Source: SKVL01 sp051747785 (GTDB lineage: Bacteria; Patescibacteriota; Minisyncoccia; Phycocordibacterales; CSBR16-193). Taken from it: a stretch of DNA of 24,166 nt. A model generated the notes under the pieces. That model worked only from the letters and a program-made list of their open reading frames with translations. It made no database searches and was not told the DNA's origin. Below are positions 21,999 through 24,166 of the stretch, piece by piece (positions within the stretch are counted from its first letter, which is position 1; each line of letters starts with the position of its first letter). The stretch is from NCBI GenBank assembly GCA_051747785.1, contig JBNJGN010000010.1, positions 1-24,166 on the forward strand, read 5' to 3'. Position numbers and translations under genes: made by a program.

Positions 21999-22139
21999 AT
22001 GTATTTAAGAGGTGCTATGACTCGCTCGATGTGTCCTCATTGTAAAAAAGCTGGTAGAGTGAGCATGATTATCATGATGCTCTCCAAAACACTTTTTTAT
22101 TGCGAGAGTTGCTCAAATTACTTTTATTCCCATTCCTGA
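21999..22139 (+). CDS. Small zinc-ribbon protein, 46 aa, undescribed
   Basis: The ORF encodes a 46-residue protein with two knuckles, CPHC (C12, C15) and CESC (C35, C38), separated by 19 residues. That arrangement is a zinc ribbon. The linker is rich in Met and hydrophobic residues (VSMIIMMLSKTLFY), and the tail reads SNYFYSHS. Evidence that it is real: a strong Shine-Dalgarno 5 bases upstream, a plausible promoter at 21924-21952, paired cysteines, and a terminator 20 bases after the stop. It is short, so gene finders may skip it. I do not recognise a family. It could be a regulator, an RNA-binding protein or a small ribosome-associated factor. Confidence 0.7.
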   Translation: MYLRGAMTRSMCPHCKKAGRVSMIIMMLSKTLFYCESCSNYFYSHS

Positions 22140-22159
22140 TGTCCTGATCACCTCATCTT

Positions 22160-22188
22160 AAAAAACCCTTCTTTATGGAGGGTTTTTT
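22160..22188. terminator. Bidirectional terminator between the small ORF and ychF
   Basis: A 10-bp stem (AAAAAACCCT at 22160-22169, AGGGTTTTTT at 22179-22188) with a 9-base loop overlaps the ychF stop codon and serves both convergent genes. Confidence 0.85.
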
Positions 22189-23293
22189 ATATTTTGAACT
22201 CTACAACATCACCATCTTTTACCATATACTGTTTTCCTTCCGTTCTTATAAGCCCTTTTTCTCTTGCAAGGGCTTTTGAGCCGCTTGAGAGCAATCTTTC
22301 CCACTCTATAACGTCAGCCTTTATGAACTTATCATGAAAATCCGAATGTATGGCCTTACCGGCCTCCGGGGCGGTGGAACCCGCTTTTATATCCCAGGCT
22401 CTCGATTCTTTCTCTCCGGTAGTGAAAAAGGTTATTAGATTTAACATCTCGTAGCCTGTCTTAATGACATCTTCAATTCCCCCACTCTCCTCTCCGCTTA
22501 TCTCTCTTCGGAAGGTGGCTCGGTCCTCACCTTCCAGCCCTGCAAGCTCAAGCTCGGCACCGGCGTCTATCTCTATAACAGGCGCGTGAGGAGTATTATA
22601 CTCAATAGCGGACATCAGTGAAGGCAGTCTCTCGTCAACTAGTTCCGTAATATTCCGAGCTCCACTCCTTTTATTTAAAACGTATAATACCGGTTTGTAT
22701 GTTAAAAGATTTAGTTCTCTAAAGAGTGCTACTTCATCTTCAGAGAACTCTTCAGAGGATACAAACCGCCCCTCTTGGAGAATGAATGACAGCCTGTCTA
22801 AAATTTCTGCCTGCTTTTTGACCTGCGGATCACCTTTTTTAAGATCTTTTTCTATTTTGACCTTTCTTTTCTGGACGGACTGGAGATCTGCCATTATTAA
22901 CTCAAGATTAATGGTCTCAACATCCTGTCTGGGGTCAACGGCGCCTGAGACGTGAATAACATCGTCATCTTCAAATGTTCTTACCAGGTGCAGAATAACA
23001 TCAACCTCGCGAACATTGCTTAAGAATGCGTTACCGAGCCCTTCACCCTCCGATGCTCCTTTAATTAAGCCGGCTATATCCACAAACTGCGCTCCGGCCG
23101 GTATCATCTTTTGCGAATTGGAGAATTCACTCAAACGGTTCAACCGGACATCCGGAACAGCTACTACTCCCACTGATGGATCAATGGTACAGAACGGATA
23201 GTTCTCGGCCGGCACCGACTTTTCGGTCAAGGCGTTAAAAAGTGTTGATTTTCCCACATTGGGAAGCCCTACTATTCCTATTGAAAGCGACAT
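22187..23293 (-). CDS. ychF: Redox-regulated ATPase/GTPase YchF
   Basis: This 368-residue Obg-family P-loop protein prefers ATP. G1 is GLPNVGKSTLFNAL (residues 8-21), followed by the switch region FVDIAGLIKGASEGEGLGNAFL (G3 is DIAG). The NKxD-like G4 is VLNKRSG (degenerate, as in YchF). A central coiled coil and the C-terminal TGS domain (INLITFFTTGEKESRAW-type; here LITFFTTGEKESRAWDI) complete it, ending with GKQYMVKDGDVVEF. YchF binds ribosomes and is linked to stress responses. A CATAAT box lies 9 bases before the ATG. It is divergent from the gene at 23463. Confidence 0.95.
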   Translation of the reverse strand: MSLSIGIVGLPNVGKSTLFNALTEKSVPAENYPFCTIDPSVGVVAVPDVRLNRLSEFSNSQKMIPAGAQFVDIAGLIKGASEGEGLGNAFLSNVREVDVILHLVRTFEDDDVIHVSGAVDPRQDVETINLELIMADLQSVQKRKVKIEKDLKKGDPQVKKQAEILDRLSFILQEGRFVSSEEFSEDEVALFRELNLLTYKPVLYVLNKRSGARNITELVDERLPSLMSAIEYNTPHAPVIEIDAGAELELAGLEGEDRATFRREISGEESGGIEDVIKTGYEMLNLITFFTTGEKESRAWDIKAGSTAPEAGKAIHSDFHDKFIKADVIEWERLLSSGSKALAREKGLIRTEGKQYMVKDGDVVEFKI

Positions 23294-23302
23294 AAAGTTT
23301 TC

Positions 23303-23308
23303 ATTATG
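23303..23308 (-). promoter_or_regulatory. -10 box of ychF
   Basis: CATAAT on the minus strand, 9 bases before the ATG at 23293. Confidence 0.4.
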
Positions 23309-23462
23309 AGTAAGAATAGTACAACAAAATAATCTAAAAGAAAACCTTTTGCTTGGTTCTTTTAAATATCCTCTTTATTTTAAGGTAATTATAAAGATAA
23401 CATGCATCTATGTTGCTCTAACCTCTTTATCTGTTAAAATATAGCTAATAACTTATTAAAAT

Positions 23463-23990
23463 ATGAAAAAGAAAATAGTATACTCATTATTAGCCGTTTT
23501 AGTTATTCTTGTCGCTTTCTCTATTACCGGTACCGCCTTAGGGGGGCGCATAGACTTCTCAAAACTCCCCGGCCCTATGCAGGCCTTTATGGGAGAAATA
23601 ATCGCTCTAAATCCGGCCGGCCCCGGTGAGGCTCCTCGTTATTACGATCTTCTGATAAAGAAAGTTAAAACCGGTTCCGGTTCTGGCGCCTATCGTGCCG
23701 GCGATATTGTTACTGCTAGAGAGTATGGAAGTAAGTGGTCACCTGCCGAGAAAAATAACTTTTGGATAGTAAAGATGTATCTAACCGAAACACAGGTTCA
23801 AGAGCTCCTCTCTCCTAAGACGGAACCTATCCCCGAAGAAGAGAGAGATGAGATGGGTGAAGAGTTTGCCGATGAGGAGGAAGAGCGAATGACAGCCCGC
23901 CGAAAGTACTATATTCCTCCTGAAGCTCTGGAGCAGTTAAAAGACGGAGGCATGATAAGTAAAGACTACGTTAAACAGAGAAAGAAATAG
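23463..23990 (+). CDS. Membrane-anchored or secreted hypothetical protein
   Basis: The 175-residue protein begins with a Lys-rich tip and a hydrophobic helix (MKKKIVYSLLAVLVILVAFSITGTALGG in part, about 4-27), a signal or anchor. The remainder is polar: FSKLPGPMQAFMGEIIALNP, a segment that could form a small beta-domain (YYDLLIKKVKTGSGSGAYRAGDIVTARE) and a very acidic stretch (about 120-140) before a basic end. Cysteine is absent. I do not recognise a family. The window's right-edge gene starts 60 bases later on the same strand, and both carry export signals, so they may work together. A TAAAAT 22 bases upstream of the start is a possible -10. Confidence 0.65.
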   Translation: MKKKIVYSLLAVLVILVAFSITGTALGGRIDFSKLPGPMQAFMGEIIALNPAGPGEAPRYYDLLIKKVKTGSGSGAYRAGDIVTAREYGSKWSPAEKNNFWIVKMYLTETQVQELLSPKTEPIPEEERDEMGEEFADEEEERMTARRKYYIPPEALEQLKDGGMISKDYVKQRKK

Positions 23991-24049
23991 TTCCTGATAT
24001 CCGTTTCTATCATTAAGCACTTCCTAAACTGATTACTGTTTCATATTAC

Positions 24050-24166
24050 ATGCACGCTAAAAAGATAAACAAAACTTTACTTTTTTTCTGTTTTTCCCTT
24101 TTTCTTATTCCCTCCTTTGCGTCCGCCGCCACCGAATTCGAGTCCATTGTGGACCCCGACAACGGC
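24050..24166 (+). CDS. Secreted protein, N-terminal fragment cut by the window edge
   Basis: An open frame of 39 codons runs off the right edge. It opens with a classical Sec signal peptide: basic MHAKKINK, a hydrophobic core TLLFFCFSLFLIPSF, and an ASA cleavage site at about residues 24-26. The mature part starts ATEFESIVDPDNG. This VDPDNG-type opening resembles large secreted beta-helix or repeat proteins I associate with Parcubacteria, but too little is visible to assign one. It is the last feature of the window. Confidence 0.6.
   Translation, partial: MHAKKINKTLLFFCFSLFLIPSFASAATEFESIVDPDNG

Noticed and set aside
1..24166. tRNA, rRNA, riboswitch or CRISPR array
   Set aside because: No cloverleaf-like T-loop sequence, regular spaced repeat or recognised riboswitch core was found by eye; a covariance-model scan would be decisive.

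Overview
The window reads as a compact, streamlined bacterial genome, most likely a Candidate Phyla Radiation (Patescibacteria) member of Parcubacteria type. This is inference from gene content and style. The genes are small and densely packed. Several hypothetical families look like ones I associate with Parcubacteria: a membrane-anchored protein with an Ada-type Cys motif beside L27, a CorA-like protein, an RmuC, and a secreted protein opening at the right edge. bL9 is present, whereas the Microgenomates/WWE3 branches are reported to lack it. Code usage is standard. I see no tRNA, rRNA or CRISPR array.

Layout. 1-8.4 kb: a DnaQ-like exonuclease (-), an anchored Cys-motif protein (-), rpmA (+), rplI (-), a CtpA-type protease (-), a CorA-like transporter (+), cysS (+), dnaB-recR (+) and rplU (-). 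8.4-12.6 kb: rmuC (-), a GatB/YqeY protein (+), a methylpurine-DNA glycosylase (-), a D,D-carboxypeptidase (+) and a DUF3221-like membrane-anchored protein (-). 12.65-13.74 kb: a complete IS30-family element with terminal inverted repeats and a likely 4-bp target duplication. 13.88-16.73 kb (+): a redox/metal block of csoR-like repressor with an operator over its own start codon, thioredoxin, glutamate dehydrogenase and a thioredoxin-reductase-like flavoprotein. 16.76-18.35 kb (-): a tight three-gene unit of a DUF6922-like protein, an AbiEii-like nucleotidyltransferase and a PD-(D/E)XK nuclease. 18.4-21.76 kb (-): an overlapping operon of nnrD, xseA, xseB, a four-helix membrane protein and a conserved 173-aa protein. 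21.76-22.19 kb: the longest gap, holding a long imperfect hairpin and a 46-residue zinc-ribbon ORF with the best Shine-Dalgarno in the window. 22.19-24.17 kb: ychF (-), an anchored hypothetical (+) and the start of a secreted protein (+).

Two themes cut across the window. First, about half of the genes have a -10-like hexamer only 5-11 bases before the start codon and no Shine-Dalgarno, which points to leaderless mRNAs as a common mode. Second, several familiar enzymes have changed key residues: the DnaQ-like ExoIII aspartate is glycine, the CorA-like protein lacks GMN, thioredoxin has WCQPC, and the TrxB-like protein lacks the usual HRR NADPH motif.

The best candidates for undescribed biology are the structured 21.8-22.14 kb locus with its small zinc-ribbon protein, the DUF6922/AbiEii/nuclease unit, and the CsoR-thioredoxin-GDH-TrxB block.
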